A stretch of DNA of 33,674 bases from Bacilli bacterium (lineage in GTDB: Bacteria > Bacillota_I > Bacilli_A > RF39 > UBA660): positions 1 to 33,674 of the forward strand of contig JAFQQE010000002.1 of the NCBI GenBank assembly GCA_017411405.1. Direction: 5' to 3'. Each line of letters begins with the position of its first letter. Positions within the stretch are counted from its first letter, which is position 1. The position numbers and the translations under genes are program-made. Positions 12,439 to 20,718 of this stretch are shown one piece after another. The notes beneath the pieces were generated by a model. It was not told where the DNA came from and searched no databases. It saw only the letters and a list, made by a program, of their open reading frames with translations.

Positions 12439-13443
12439 ATGAGAATATTAGTTACGGGTGGAACTGGTTATATTGGAAGTCATACTGTTGTTGAACTTAT
12501 CAATAATGGATATGATGTAGTGGTGATTGACAATTTTAGTAATTCTAAACCTATTGTTTTAGATAAATTAAAAGAAATTACTGGAAAAGAAATTAAATTT
12601 TATGAAATGGATTTATGTGATAGCGAAAAACTTAGAGAAGTGTTTAAAAAAGAGGATATTGATGCTGTTATTCATTTTGCAGGTTATAAAGCAGTAGGAG
12701 AATCTGTATCAAAACCTTTAATGTATTATAGAAATAATATAGATTCTACTTTGAGTTTGTTAGAAGTTATGAGTGAATTTAATATTAAGAAAATAGTATT
12801 CTCTTCTAGTGCAACAGTATATGGAGATCCTGAAAAGTTACCTATTAAGGAAGATGCCAAATTAAGTACAACAAATCCATATGGTTCTACTAAACTTTAT
12901 ATTGAAGGTATACTTAAAGATTTATATGTTTCTGATAATACATGGAGTATAGCGATACTTAGATATTTTAATCCTGTAGGTGCTCATAAAAGTGGATTAA
13001 TAGGGGAAGATCCAAATGGTATACCTAATAATTTAATGCCTTATATTGTTAAGGTTGCAAATAAAGAGTTACCTTCTTTAAATATATTTGGTAATGATTA
13101 TGATACTTCTGATGGAACAGGGGTTAGAGATTATATACATATTACTGATTTAGCTAATGGTCATATTAAAGCAATAGATTATGTTATTAATAATGTCGGT
13201 ATTGATTGTTATAATTTAGGTACTGGAACTGGTTATAGTGTTTTAGAAATGGTTAATGCTTTTAAGAAAACTAATAAAGTGGAAGTGCCATATAATATTG
13301 TTGGTAGAAGAGATGGAGATATTGCAGCATGTTATGCTGATCCAAATTATGCTTATGAAAAATTAGGTTTTAAAGCTGAATATGGTTTAGATGAAATGGT
13401 AGAGAGTGCTTTTAATTATGCAATAAAAAATTCAAAAAAATAA
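12439..13443 (+). CDS. galE: UDP-glucose 4-epimerase
   Basis: 334-aa NAD-dependent enzyme of the extended SDR family that interconverts UDP-glucose and UDP-galactose for the Leloir pathway and for cell-surface polysaccharides. GGTGYIG (7-13) binds NAD; the catalytic triad is S124, Y148, K152 (in NPYGSTK), the same spacing as the E. coli enzyme. NLGTGTGYSVLEMV and the D-Y-I-H segment are typical GalE signatures. ATG 12439 is chosen because AAGGAGG lies six bases upstream; an in-frame ATG at 12385 has no RBS. The gene stands alone between the accessory region and its own terminator. No gal operon partners are nearby. Confidence 0.95.
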   Translation: MRILVTGGTGYIGSHTVVELINNGYDVVVIDNFSNSKPIVLDKLKEITGKEIKFYEMDLCDSEKLREVFKKEDIDAVIHFAGYKAVGESVSKPLMYYRNNIDSTLSLLEVMSEFNIKKIVFSSSATVYGDPEKLPIKEDAKLSTTNPYGSTKLYIEGILKDLYVSDNTWSIAILRYFNPVGAHKSGLIGEDPNGIPNNLMPYIVKVANKELPSLNIFGNDYDTSDGTGVRDYIHITDLANGHIKAIDYVINNVGIDCYNLGTGTGYSVLEMVNAFKKTNKVEVPYNIVGRRDGDIAACYADPNYAYEKLGFKAEYGLDEMVESAFNYAIKNSKK

Positions 13444-13450
13444 ATAATTT

Positions 13451-13484
13451 AAAAGACTAATATTAAAAATAATTAGTCTTTTTT
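13451..13484 (+). terminator. galE terminator
   Basis: AAAAGACTAAT (13451-13461) pairs with ATTAGTCTTTT (13472-13482), with a T-run. Confidence 0.85.
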
Positions 13485-13501
13485 GTGTGATTTTAAGTTA
13501 T

Positions 13502-13530
13502 TTAACACTTATGTTATTATATGTTATAAT
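13502..13530 (+). promoter_or_regulatory. Promoter of the membrane protein gene
   Basis: TTAACA (13502-13507), 17-bp spacer, TATAAT (13525-13530) with upstream TG (TGTTATAAT). A strong promoter by sequence. Confidence 0.7.
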
Positions 13531-13568
13531 AAATATGTCTAAAAATGTTGGCGTTTGGAGGGCTAGTT

Positions 13569-14285
13569 ATGTCTATAACAAGAAAACGATATTTTATACG
13601 TTTAATTGGGCGTATTCTTATTTTTATTGGGTGTTTTATCATGTCGTTTAAACCTAACTTCTATGATATATTATATGGTATGAATTTTTTTAAAGGGTTT
13701 CATGTATTACATCTTTTATGGATAATTTGGATATTTGATATGATTTTACAAATTGTTCCTGTAAAAAATAAGTTGGCGTTGGGTTCACAAAAATTATTTA
13801 TTAATCATTTTAAACCAATAGCAGATAAAATAAATTATGAGGCTATTAAAAATTATATAAAAAAAACTACTGTTTCAGCATACAAGGTGTTTATTATTTG
13901 GTTTTTATTGATTGGTGTTATAGCTACATTATATTATTTAAATATTATAAATAAAGTATGGTTATTCATGATTTCAGTATGTTTTTATGTTTGTGATTTA
14001 ATATGTGTTTTAATTTGGTGCCCATTTCGTTTAATTATGAAAAATAAGTGTTGTACTACTTGCCGTATTTTTAATTGGGATCATCTTATGATGTTTTCAC
14101 CACTTATTTTTTGTGGAGGATTTTTTGCTATTTCTCTTGTTACTATGGCATTTATAGCATGGTTAGTTTGGGAATTATGTGTGTTAATTTATCCAGAACG
14201 TTTTTCTGAAATTTCGAATGTTTCTTTAAGATGTAGTAGTTGTACTGATAAACTTTGTACACAATATTGTAAAAAACTTAGATAA
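13569..14285 (+). CDS. Cysteine-rich integral membrane protein
   Basis: 238-aa protein with about five hydrophobic segments (roughly 10-27, 45-62, 106-124, 129-150, 172-203). Cysteines cluster on what should be one face: C151, C161-C162-x2-C165 after the fourth segment, and C222-x2-C225, C230, C234 in the C-terminal tail. Such clusters suggest an iron-sulfur or zinc site at the membrane. I recall similar hypothetical proteins in gut Firmicutes but no named family. ATG 13569 follows GGAGGG by six bases. The DUF4375-like gene follows after 22 nt, so the two are probably co-transcribed, although no functional link is known. Confidence 0.7.
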   Translation: MSITRKRYFIRLIGRILIFIGCFIMSFKPNFYDILYGMNFFKGFHVLHLLWIIWIFDMILQIVPVKNKLALGSQKLFINHFKPIADKINYEAIKNYIKKTTVSAYKVFIIWFLLIGVIATLYYLNIINKVWLFMISVCFYVCDLICVLIWCPFRLIMKNKCCTTCRIFNWDHLMMFSPLIFCGGFFAISLVTMAFIAWLVWELCVLIYPERFSEISNVSLRCSSCTDKLCTQYCKKLR

Positions 14286-14307
14286 TAAAACTAAAGGAGA
14301 GATGTTT

Positions 14308-14724
14308 ATGTTTATTAAATGTTTTAAAAAAAGAAAAGAAGAGAAATTAAAACAAGAGAAAGAAATAGAAAAATGGAATAAAATGTGGGAATTATATGGT
14401 GATGGTAAAATAGAATCACCTTATAAAGAATTAATGTATTATCAAGAGGAAATTTTTAATGGAGGACATGCTCAATACTTTTTTAATTTACAAAATAAAA
14501 ATACAATAAGAAGACATTTAAATCAATTGAAGATAATTTTGCCCAAGTATTTTTATGTTAATTTAGAAAATGCTTATAATATTTGTATCTTGCAAGATGA
14601 AAGTGATGATACAAATGATATAGAAAAGTTAGAAGAATTGCTGATGAAAAGTGATGGATTTTTTTATGATAATGAAGAAGTAATTGAAAATATTTTGAAA
14701 GATTATTCTATGACTATAGAGTAG
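14308..14724 (+). CDS. DUF4375 (DMP19)-like protein
   Basis: 138-aa cytosolic protein. The segment YQEEIFNGGHAQYFFN (about 45-60) matches the N-G-G-x-x-Q-Y-F-x-N signature of DUF4375/DMP19-type proteins, whose biochemical role is unknown. A lysine-rich basic N-terminus precedes it, and acidic C-terminal helices follow. The second ATG (14308) is preferred because AAGGAGA ends only one base before the first ATG (14302) but seven before the second. It lies in an operon with the upstream membrane protein and ends at a terminator. Confidence 0.7.
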   Translation: MFIKCFKKRKEEKLKQEKEIEKWNKMWELYGDGKIESPYKELMYYQEEIFNGGHAQYFFNLQNKNTIRRHLNQLKIILPKYFYVNLENAYNICILQDESDDTNDIEKLEELLMKSDGFFYDNEEVIENILKDYSMTIE

Positions 14725-14735
14725 AGGTATGTTAA

Positions 14736-14772
14736 ATTGATACTTAATTATATAATAAGTATCGATTTTTTT
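14736..14772 (+). terminator. Terminator
   Basis: ATTGATACTTA/TAAGTATCGAT stem with one T:G pair, 9-nt loop, then T7. Confidence 0.75.
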
Positions 14773-14806
14773 CTTTTATAATGATATACTTTTAGTAGGT
14801 GATTAT

Positions 14807-15913
14807 ATGGTAAATAAAAATGATGTAAAAAAATTAATTATTTTATTGATTATAGCTCTTGTAGCGTATTTGTTTATAACTAATTTTAATTTAATTGGTG
14901 TTATAATTGGTAAGTTGTGGAATGCTTTATTTCCTTTCTTATTAGGTATAATATTTGCTTTTATATTAAATATACCAATGACTAAGATTGAGAAGTTTTT
15001 AAATAAAGTATTTGATAAAACTAAAATATCTTTTAGAGGAATATCTATTTTAATTTCTTTAGTTATATTTGTTTTATTTATAACTTTTGTTGCATTAGAA
15101 TTGTTACCAGCTTTAATTAGTAATTTAGAAACTTTAATAAATAATATTCCTACTATATTTAAGAATGTACAAGATTATTTAGTAAATTTATTAGAGGATT
15201 TTCCTGAGATACAATCTAAGATTAATGATATGTTTAATAATAGTACTAATTTTAATGATTTAATAGTTAAATTGCTTAATTATATTGTTAATGGATCTAT
15301 AGGGTTTATAACTAGTTTTATATCTAGTTTAATAACTATTTTTACTGCTATAGTTTTTGCTATATACATGTTAAGTCAAAAAGAATATTTAATTTCTGGG
15401 CTTAGAAAAGTTACTAAAGCATATTTAAAAGATAAATCTAATAAAGTATTTGAAATAGGTAAATTAAGCAATAAAATATTTACTAACTTTGTATCTGGAC
15501 AATGTGTTGAAGCTTTGATTTTGGGATGTATATTTTTTGTTATTCTATCTATCTTTAGATTTCCTTATGCATTATTGATATCTGTTTTAACTACTTTGAC
15601 AGCTTTAGTTCCAATATTTGGTGCTTTAATAGCAATGGTAATAGGTGCTATACTTATTGCTACTATAAGTCCTATAAAAGCACTTGTATTTATAATTATT
15701 TTCTTAGTTATTCAACAAATTGAAGGTAATTTAATTTATCCTAAAGTTGTGGGTAAATCAGTTGGATTATCTCCTATATGGACTTTGCTTGCTGTAACTG
15801 TTGGAGGTAGTGTATTTGGAATATTAGGTATGTTAATTGGACTTCCTTTAGCATCTATACTTTATGCTATTATAAGAAAAGATATTAGTAGTAGATTAAA
15901 AGAATCTATTTAA
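14807..15913 (+). CDS. AI-2E family (PerM/YtvI-type) membrane protein
   Basis: 368-aa polytopic membrane protein. Hydrophobic segments cluster at the N-terminus (about 8-60 and 70-95), a soluble loop of about 50 residues follows (about 105-155, amphipathic), and a dense block of segments fills the second half. The G-x-L-I-G-L-P-L-x-S-I-L-Y-A-I ending and QQIEGNLIYPKVVG motif are characteristic of the AI-2E/UPF0118 family. Members export autoinducer-2 in E. coli (TqsA) or act as Na+/H+ antiporters in other bacteria, so the substrate is open. The start follows AGGTGAT. The dual-HEPN gene begins 11 nt after the stop, so the two are likely in one transcript. Confidence 0.9.
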   Translation: MVNKNDVKKLIILLIIALVAYLFITNFNLIGVIIGKLWNALFPFLLGIIFAFILNIPMTKIEKFLNKVFDKTKISFRGISILISLVIFVLFITFVALELLPALISNLETLINNIPTIFKNVQDYLVNLLEDFPEIQSKINDMFNNSTNFNDLIVKLLNYIVNGSIGFITSFISSLITIFTAIVFAIYMLSQKEYLISGLRKVTKAYLKDKSNKVFEIGKLSNKIFTNFVSGQCVEALILGCIFFVILSIFRFPYALLISVLTTLTALVPIFGALIAMVIGAILIATISPIKALVFIIIFLVIQQIEGNLIYPKVVGKSVGLSPIWTLLAVTVGGSVFGILGMLIGLPLASILYAIIRKDISSRLKESI

Positions 15914-15923
15914 TGAGGAATGT

Positions 15924-17636
15924 ATGAAAAAAATAGAATGTATGGAAGAATACATTGATAGTAGTTTATTTTTACTTTATAATCTTTTTGGTGATGATCA
16001 AAATTATACTAATGACTTTAAATCTAACAAAAGAGATATATTATCTTCTACTGTTAGTTTAATTTCTATTATTATGCTTGCTATAAAAGAAGATATGGTT
16101 GAATTACAAAAAGATATGAGTTTTAAATCCAAGATGTTTGTTAATTCGTTAGAAAATATGGTATCTATTATTTCTGTAAAAAAAGATGATGGCTATTATT
16201 TAGATAATTATAAATTTGATAGTAGTGCTGATTTAGTTGCTAATTTAAGGAATAAGTTAGCACATGGTAATTTTTATATAGATTATAATAAAGAAGAGAT
16301 AGTTTTGTTACATGATGGTGATGAAATAAAACTTGATATTAGCAAACTTAGAAGTTTTGTGATAGTTGCTTTTAAAAATATTCTTCAAGATGTTAAAACA
16401 AATAATTATAAAAGAGATTTTTGTCTTTTTCAAAAAGTTTATCAAAATAGAACTAAACCTATAACAACTAATAGTGAATTAAAAGATATAATAAGAAATA
16501 TTAGATATTATTCTTTTGATTTAACTTGTGATAATGGTTTGATACCTCAACATTGTATTATAGAGTTTAATAAATTTGTTAAATTCTATAGTGATAATAT
16601 GGGGAAGATTAAAGATACTGAATTATTAAAAATGTACGATAAGGTAAAAACTTTTTTTCAAATTTATAACTGTAAAATAACTATGAGTTCTAAAAAGTTT
16701 GTTACTGATAAGATTGAAGAAGAGCTTATTCTATATAGTAAAGGTTTCTTAGTTGATAATCCTTTATTAAATTATGAAGAACAGATTAAATTGTTATTAA
16801 GAGAATCATTAAAACATGCTAATAATGAATACAAGAATTTTGAATCAATATTAAATAATGTTAACTTATTAATTATATTAGATGCAATGTGTAAGGTTAA
16901 ATCAACTGTTGATGAAAATATTTCTCATTATTTAATGAAAAATGGTTTTTCTAATATTGTTATAAATTATGATACTTATGGAACAATATTAATTAATTTA
17001 TTAAATACTTTATTTGTGTATGGATATGATGATGTTTATACTAAATCTGGTGGTTATAGATTAAATAGAAATGGTGAGTTTGATTTTTCTTTACTTAAAT
17101 TAGGAAATATTAATCCTAGTATTTGTGAAATAGATTATACTGCTTTAGAAGAAGCAGAGGCAAATTATAGAAAGACAATTTCTAGAATAAATAAATTGGA
17201 TAAAGTAATATTAGAAAAACAAAATCAATTAAAATTAGTAAAAAAAGAAGAGGGTAAAAATAAAATTAATGATTTATTAAATGATCTAAAAAAAGAAAAA
17301 ACTAGAATAGATCAAACAAAGGATATTGTTGAGAAGTATTATTTAAGTGTTAAAAATGATTTTGATAACAATTATGATTATTTTAAGAATAAAGCCATTA
17401 TAAATGGTATTCGTAATTCTATAGCTCATGGTAATTATAATGTTGTTAGTGGTAATTCTATTTTTAATTCTAAAATTATTTTTGATGATATATATAATGG
17501 AAAAACTACTTTTAATATAGAATTAACTTTTAATGATGTTTTAAGTATTGTTTTAGACAATGTTGATATAATTAGAGTATTTATAAAAGATAAAACTAAA
17601 GAATTAAAAAAAGATACTAAAAAAGGCTTAAAATAA
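15924..17636 (+). CDS. Protein with two HEPN-type RNxxAHG motifs
   Basis: 570-aa, mostly helical cytosolic protein. R109-N-K-L-A-H114-G near the N-terminus and R497-N-S-I-A-H502-G near the C-terminus both fit the R-x4-6-H motif of HEPN domains, which in many families is the RNase active site. Each is followed by a similar stretch (GNFYIDYNKEEIVLLHDGDE and GNYNVVSGNSIFNSKIIFDD), so the ends look like two related domains joined by a middle helical region and a coiled coil (about 402-475). HEPN ribonucleases act in toxin-antitoxin and abortive-infection systems. Whether this one is active is inferred. No CRISPR array or antitoxin partner is visible; it follows the AI-2E gene by 11 nt. The start has a modest RBS (GAGGAA). 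Confidence 0.65.
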   Translation: MKKIECMEEYIDSSLFLLYNLFGDDQNYTNDFKSNKRDILSSTVSLISIIMLAIKEDMVELQKDMSFKSKMFVNSLENMVSIISVKKDDGYYLDNYKFDSSADLVANLRNKLAHGNFYIDYNKEEIVLLHDGDEIKLDISKLRSFVIVAFKNILQDVKTNNYKRDFCLFQKVYQNRTKPITTNSELKDIIRNIRYYSFDLTCDNGLIPQHCIIEFNKFVKFYSDNMGKIKDTELLKMYDKVKTFFQIYNCKITMSSKKFVTDKIEEELILYSKGFLVDNPLLNYEEQIKLLLRESLKHANNEYKNFESILNNVNLLIILDAMCKVKSTVDENISHYLMKNGFSNIVINYDTYGTILINLLNTLFVYGYDDVYTKSGGYRLNRNGEFDFSLLKLGNINPSICEIDYTALEEAEANYRKTISRINKLDKVILEKQNQLKLVKKEEGKNKINDLLNDLKKEKTRIDQTKDIVEKYYLSVKNDFDNNYDYFKNKAIINGIRNSIAHGNYNVVSGNSIFNSKIIFDDIYNGKTTFNIELTFNDVLSIVLDNVDIIRVFIKDKTKELKKDTKKGLK

Positions 17637-17650
17637 TCTACAGATTTAAG

Positions 17651-17673
17651 TATAAATAATTTCTTTATTTATA
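17651..17673 (+). other. A/T-only hairpin between HEPN gene and dacA
   Basis: TATAAATAA/TTATTTATA, nine pairs around a 5-nt loop, without a clear T-run. It may be a weak terminator or part of the dacA promoter region. Confidence 0.35.
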
Positions 17674-17693
17674 TAATTAAATAGAGGTGAATT

Positions 17694-18815
17694 ATGAAGA
17701 AATTTGTAGTAATTATTTTATGCTTTTTATTTTTTAGTTTAAATGTTAGTGCAATTTCAAAAGGTAATATATTAATTGAGTATAATACAGGAGAAGTATT
17801 AATGGATAATAATTCTTTTTTGCATACACCGCCTGCTAGTATGACTAAAATGATGACTCTTTTAATTGCTATGGAGAAAATTGATAGTGGAAAAATTAAA
17901 TTAAGTGATGTTGTTACAGTAAGTGAAAATGCTGCTAATATGGGAGGTAGTCAAGTATATTTACAAGCTGGTGATGAAATAACTTTAGATAATTTGATTA
18001 AAAGTATATGTATTGCTAGTGCTAATGATTCTGCTGTTGCTTTAGCTGAATATATAGCAGGTACTGAAGAAAAGTTTGTTAAAATGATGAATGAAAAAGT
18101 AAAAGAGTTGGGATTATCAAATTCTAATTTTGAAAATGTACATGGATTAGATAGTGAAAATCATTATTCTTGTCCTTATGATATGGCAATGATCGCTAAA
18201 GAATTATTAAAGCATGAAAAGATATTAGAATATTCAAGTATATATGAAGAATATTTAAAGAAACCAGATGGCAGTAGTGTTTGGATGGTTAATACTAATA
18301 AACTTATAAGATATTATAAAGGACTAGATGGTTTAAAAACTGGTTTTACTAATACTGCAGGTTATTGTTTAACAGCAACTGCCAAAAGAAATGATATGAG
18401 ATTAATTAGTGTTGTAATGGGTAGTGAAACTAGTGAAGAAAGAAGTAAAGAAACTATAGAATTATTAGATTATGGATTTAATAATTATAAATTAAAAACT
18501 ATATTTGATAGTAATACTAAAATTGGTAGCATTAAAGTTAAAAATGGAAAAAAAGATTATGTTGATTTAAAGTTAGTTAATGATGTTGTTGATCTAACTA
18601 CTCTTGATAGTGAAGCAAAATATGATCATAAATTAAAAATAAAAGATGTCGAAGCTCCAATAAATGTTGGAGATATAGTTGGAAAATTAGAATTATATAA
18701 GGATGGTAAAAAAATAAAAAGTTATGATATAACTGTTAAAGAAAGTATTAAGAAAGCTAATTTATGGGATTTATATAAAAAGAATTTTAAATATTTAGTA
18801 AGTGGTAATATATAA
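17694..18815 (+). CDS. dacA: D-alanyl-D-alanine carboxypeptidase (penicillin-binding protein)
   Basis: 373-aa exported serine peptidase of family S11 that trims the terminal D-Ala from peptidoglycan stem peptides. A signal peptide occupies residues 1-20 (MKKFVVIILCFLFFSLNVSA). Active-site motifs are S49-M-T-K52, S109-A-N111 and K215-T-G217. A C-terminal beta domain (about 265-355) and a short amphipathic end (LWDLYKKNFKYLVSG) suggest peripheral membrane anchoring, as in DacA/DacF. It shows that the organism builds a cell wall. The RBS AGAGGTGA is well placed. It ends in a terminator shared with the convergent SDR gene. Confidence 0.95.
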   Translation: MKKFVVIILCFLFFSLNVSAISKGNILIEYNTGEVLMDNNSFLHTPPASMTKMMTLLIAMEKIDSGKIKLSDVVTVSENAANMGGSQVYLQAGDEITLDNLIKSICIASANDSAVALAEYIAGTEEKFVKMMNEKVKELGLSNSNFENVHGLDSENHYSCPYDMAMIAKELLKHEKILEYSSIYEEYLKKPDGSSVWMVNTNKLIRYYKGLDGLKTGFTNTAGYCLTATAKRNDMRLISVVMGSETSEERSKETIELLDYGFNNYKLKTIFDSNTKIGSIKVKNGKKDYVDLKLVNDVVDLTTLDSEAKYDHKLKIKDVEAPINVGDIVGKLELYKDGKKIKSYDITVKESIKKANLWDLYKKNFKYLVSGNI

Positions 18816-18843
18816 AAAATATTTCTGTTCGAAATATTTTTTT
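18814..18843. terminator. Bidirectional terminator between dacA and SDR gene
   Basis: AAAAAATATTTC (18814-18825) and GAAATATTTTTT (18831-18842), 5-nt loop. It overlaps both stop codons' ends and serves the two convergent genes. Confidence 0.85.
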
Positions 18844-19762
18844 ATTCCATGACTAAACCTCCGTTTGGATGTATTACTTGTCCTGTCATGTAAGATGAGT
18901 CATCGCTTGCTAAATAGACAAATGTTGGCCCTAATTCATATGGCATAGCGCATCTTGCCATAGCAGCGTCTGCTCCTAATGATGGGATTTTTTCTTTTTC
19001 CCAACAAGCAGGTTGAAGAGGTGTCCAGAAATATCCTGGTGCAATTGCATTAACTCTGATGTTTTTTAAGGCAAGATTTCTTGCTAATGCTCTTGTAAAA
19101 CCAATAATTGCACCTTTAGAAGTTACATAATCTATAAGTTCTGGTTCACCATAAAATGTTGTTACAGACGATATATTTATTATTGAAGATCCGTCTTTTA
19201 AGTATGGTAATACTTCTTTAGTTAAATAAAACATTCCGTAAATATTTACTTTCATGGTTATATCAAATTGTTCATCTGTTATATCTGTTAAATTTTTTTG
19301 TTGGAATTGTACACCTGCATTGTTAACTAATATGTCTATTTTTCCATATTTATTTAGTGTTTCTTTAACAATTTTTTTAGAGAAATTTTTATCTCTTATA
19401 TCTCCTCTTAATAGTAAACATTCTCCTCCTAGAGATTCTAAATATTTTTTTGTATATAATGCATCTTCATCTTCATTTAAATAAGGTATTATAACTTTTG
19501 CACCTTCTTTTACAAAATATACAGCAGCGGTTCGACCTAAACCAGAGTCTCCACCTGTAATTATTGCGACTTTATCTTTGAGTTTGTTGCTCCCTTTATA
19601 ATTTGGATTATCAAATATAGGTAAAGGTGTCATAATATTTTCTATACCAGGTTGCTTTTCTTGTTCTTGCATAGGTGCTATAATTTTATATTTGGTACTT
19701 TTTATACCATAGTCATTGTAATAATTATAAAAATTATTACCAAATTTATAATCATAATTCAT
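18842..19762 (-). CDS. Short-chain dehydrogenase/reductase, YghA/YdaD-like
   Basis: 306-aa NAD(P)-dependent oxidoreductase of the classical SDR type. TGGDSGLG (69-76) binds the cofactor, NNAG is at 147-150, and the catalytic residues are S199, Y212 and K216. The 60-residue N-terminal extension with KQPGIENIMTPLP and the C-terminal SYMTGQVIHPNGG place it in the branch of general-stress SDRs such as B. subtilis YdaD and E. coli YghA. The substrate is unknown, probably an aldehyde or ketone. The start follows AAGGAGG. Monocistronic, divergent from dam. Confidence 0.92.
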   Translation of the reverse strand: MNYDYKFGNNFYNYYNDYGIKSTKYKIIAPMQEQEKQPGIENIMTPLPIFDNPNYKGSNKLKDKVAIITGGDSGLGRTAAVYFVKEGAKVIIPYLNEDEDALYTKKYLESLGGECLLLRGDIRDKNFSKKIVKETLNKYGKIDILVNNAGVQFQQKNLTDITDEQFDITMKVNIYGMFYLTKEVLPYLKDGSSIINISSVTTFYGEPELIDYVTSKGAIIGFTRALARNLALKNIRVNAIAPGYFWTPLQPACWEKEKIPSLGADAAMARCAMPYELGPTFVYLASDDSSYMTGQVIHPNGGLVME

Positions 19763-19820
19763 TTTTTCCTCCTTTATAATATATGTTATTTAGTTATTTA
19801 TGGTTATTTTATTATTTATT

Positions 19821-19829
19821 TGATATAAT
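19821..19829 (+). promoter_or_regulatory. Extended -10 promoter of dam
   Basis: TGATATAAT, 20 nt before the dam start codon. Confidence 0.55.
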
Positions 19830-19848
19830 TTATTTAGGAGATGATAAC

Positions 19849-20679
19849 ATGATAAAAGCGAAACCTTTTGTAAAATGGGCTGGAGGTAAACGTCAAGTAT
19901 TAGATAAACTAAAAAAATATATTCCAGAGGAATTTAATACATATTATGAACCATTTGTAGGTGGAGGTGCTTTGCTATTTGAATTATCTCCAAATAATGC
20001 TGTTATTAATGATTCTAATCAAGAATTGATGAATGTGTTTAATGTATTATGTAATGATAAAAAATATACAAAGATGTGTAAGTATTTAAATAAGTTTGAA
20101 AGAGAACATAGCGAAGAATTTTATTATAAAGTTCGAGATATAGATAGAAATAAAAGAAAGTATAATCGATTAAATGAGTGTAAAAAAGCTGCTAGAACTA
20201 TTTATCTTAATAAAGCTTGTTTTAATGGATTATATAGAGTAAATAGTAAGGGCGAGTTTAATGTTCCTTTTGGCAAAAAAAGTAAAGTAAATACTTATGA
20301 TGGTGAGAATTTATTAAATGTACATAGTTATTTAACTAATAATAATATAACTATATTAAGTGTTGATTTTGAAGAAGCTGTAATGAATGCTAAAGAAGGT
20401 GATTTTGTTTATTTTGATCCTCCGTATGACTCTGATACTAATACATTTAATAGTTATACAGAAACAGGATTTAATAAAGATGAGCAAAGAAGACTTGCTA
20501 AAGTATTTAAATATTTAGATAGTAAAAAAGTCAAAGTAATGCTTTCTAATCACAATACTATTTTAATTAATGAATTATATAAGGATTATAATATTTATAT
20601 AATAGAAGCTAAGAGAAATATTAATTCTAATGGTAAAAAGCGTGGTAATGTAGAAGAAGTAATAATTACTAATTATTAA
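19849..20679 (+). CDS. dam: DNA adenine methylase, Dam/DpnIIA type
   Basis: 276-aa N6-adenine methyltransferase of the D12 (alpha) class. PFVKWAGGKRQ (6-16) and YEPFVGGGALLFEL (33-46) bind S-adenosylmethionine; DPPY (190-193) is catalytic; KACFNGLYRVNSKGEFNVPFG (122-142) is the substrate-recognition region of GATC methylases. GATC specificity is therefore likely but not certain. No restriction enzyme lies beside it, so it is a solitary methylase for regulation, mismatch repair or protection. ATG 19849 has AGGAGATGA upstream; the longer frame from 19783 reads through the promoter. Monocistronic with its own terminator. Confidence 0.93.
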   Translation: MIKAKPFVKWAGGKRQVLDKLKKYIPEEFNTYYEPFVGGGALLFELSPNNAVINDSNQELMNVFNVLCNDKKYTKMCKYLNKFEREHSEEFYYKVRDIDRNKRKYNRLNECKKAARTIYLNKACFNGLYRVNSKGEFNVPFGKKSKVNTYDGENLLNVHSYLTNNNITILSVDFEEAVMNAKEGDFVYFDPPYDSDTNTFNSYTETGFNKDEQRRLAKVFKYLDSKKVKVMLSNHNTILINELYKDYNIYIIEAKRNINSNGKKRGNVEEVIITNY

Positions 20680-20700
20680 AATAGACTTAGTCTATTTTTT
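20678..20700 (+). terminator. dam terminator
   Basis: AAAATAGAC-TTA-GTCTATTTTTT, starting at the dam stop codon. Confidence 0.8.
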
Positions 20701-20718
20701 AGTTAATAGGTGGGGAGT

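Noticed and set aside
15924-17636. Dual R-x4-H protein as a compact Cas13
   Set aside because: No CRISPR repeat array, no Cas partner, only 570 aa, and the RNxxAHG form with trailing Gly is common to non-Cas HEPN proteins.
19849-20679. Dam as part of a restriction-modification system
   Set aside because: No endonuclease gene lies on either side; the neighbours are an SDR oxidoreductase and a LysR regulator.
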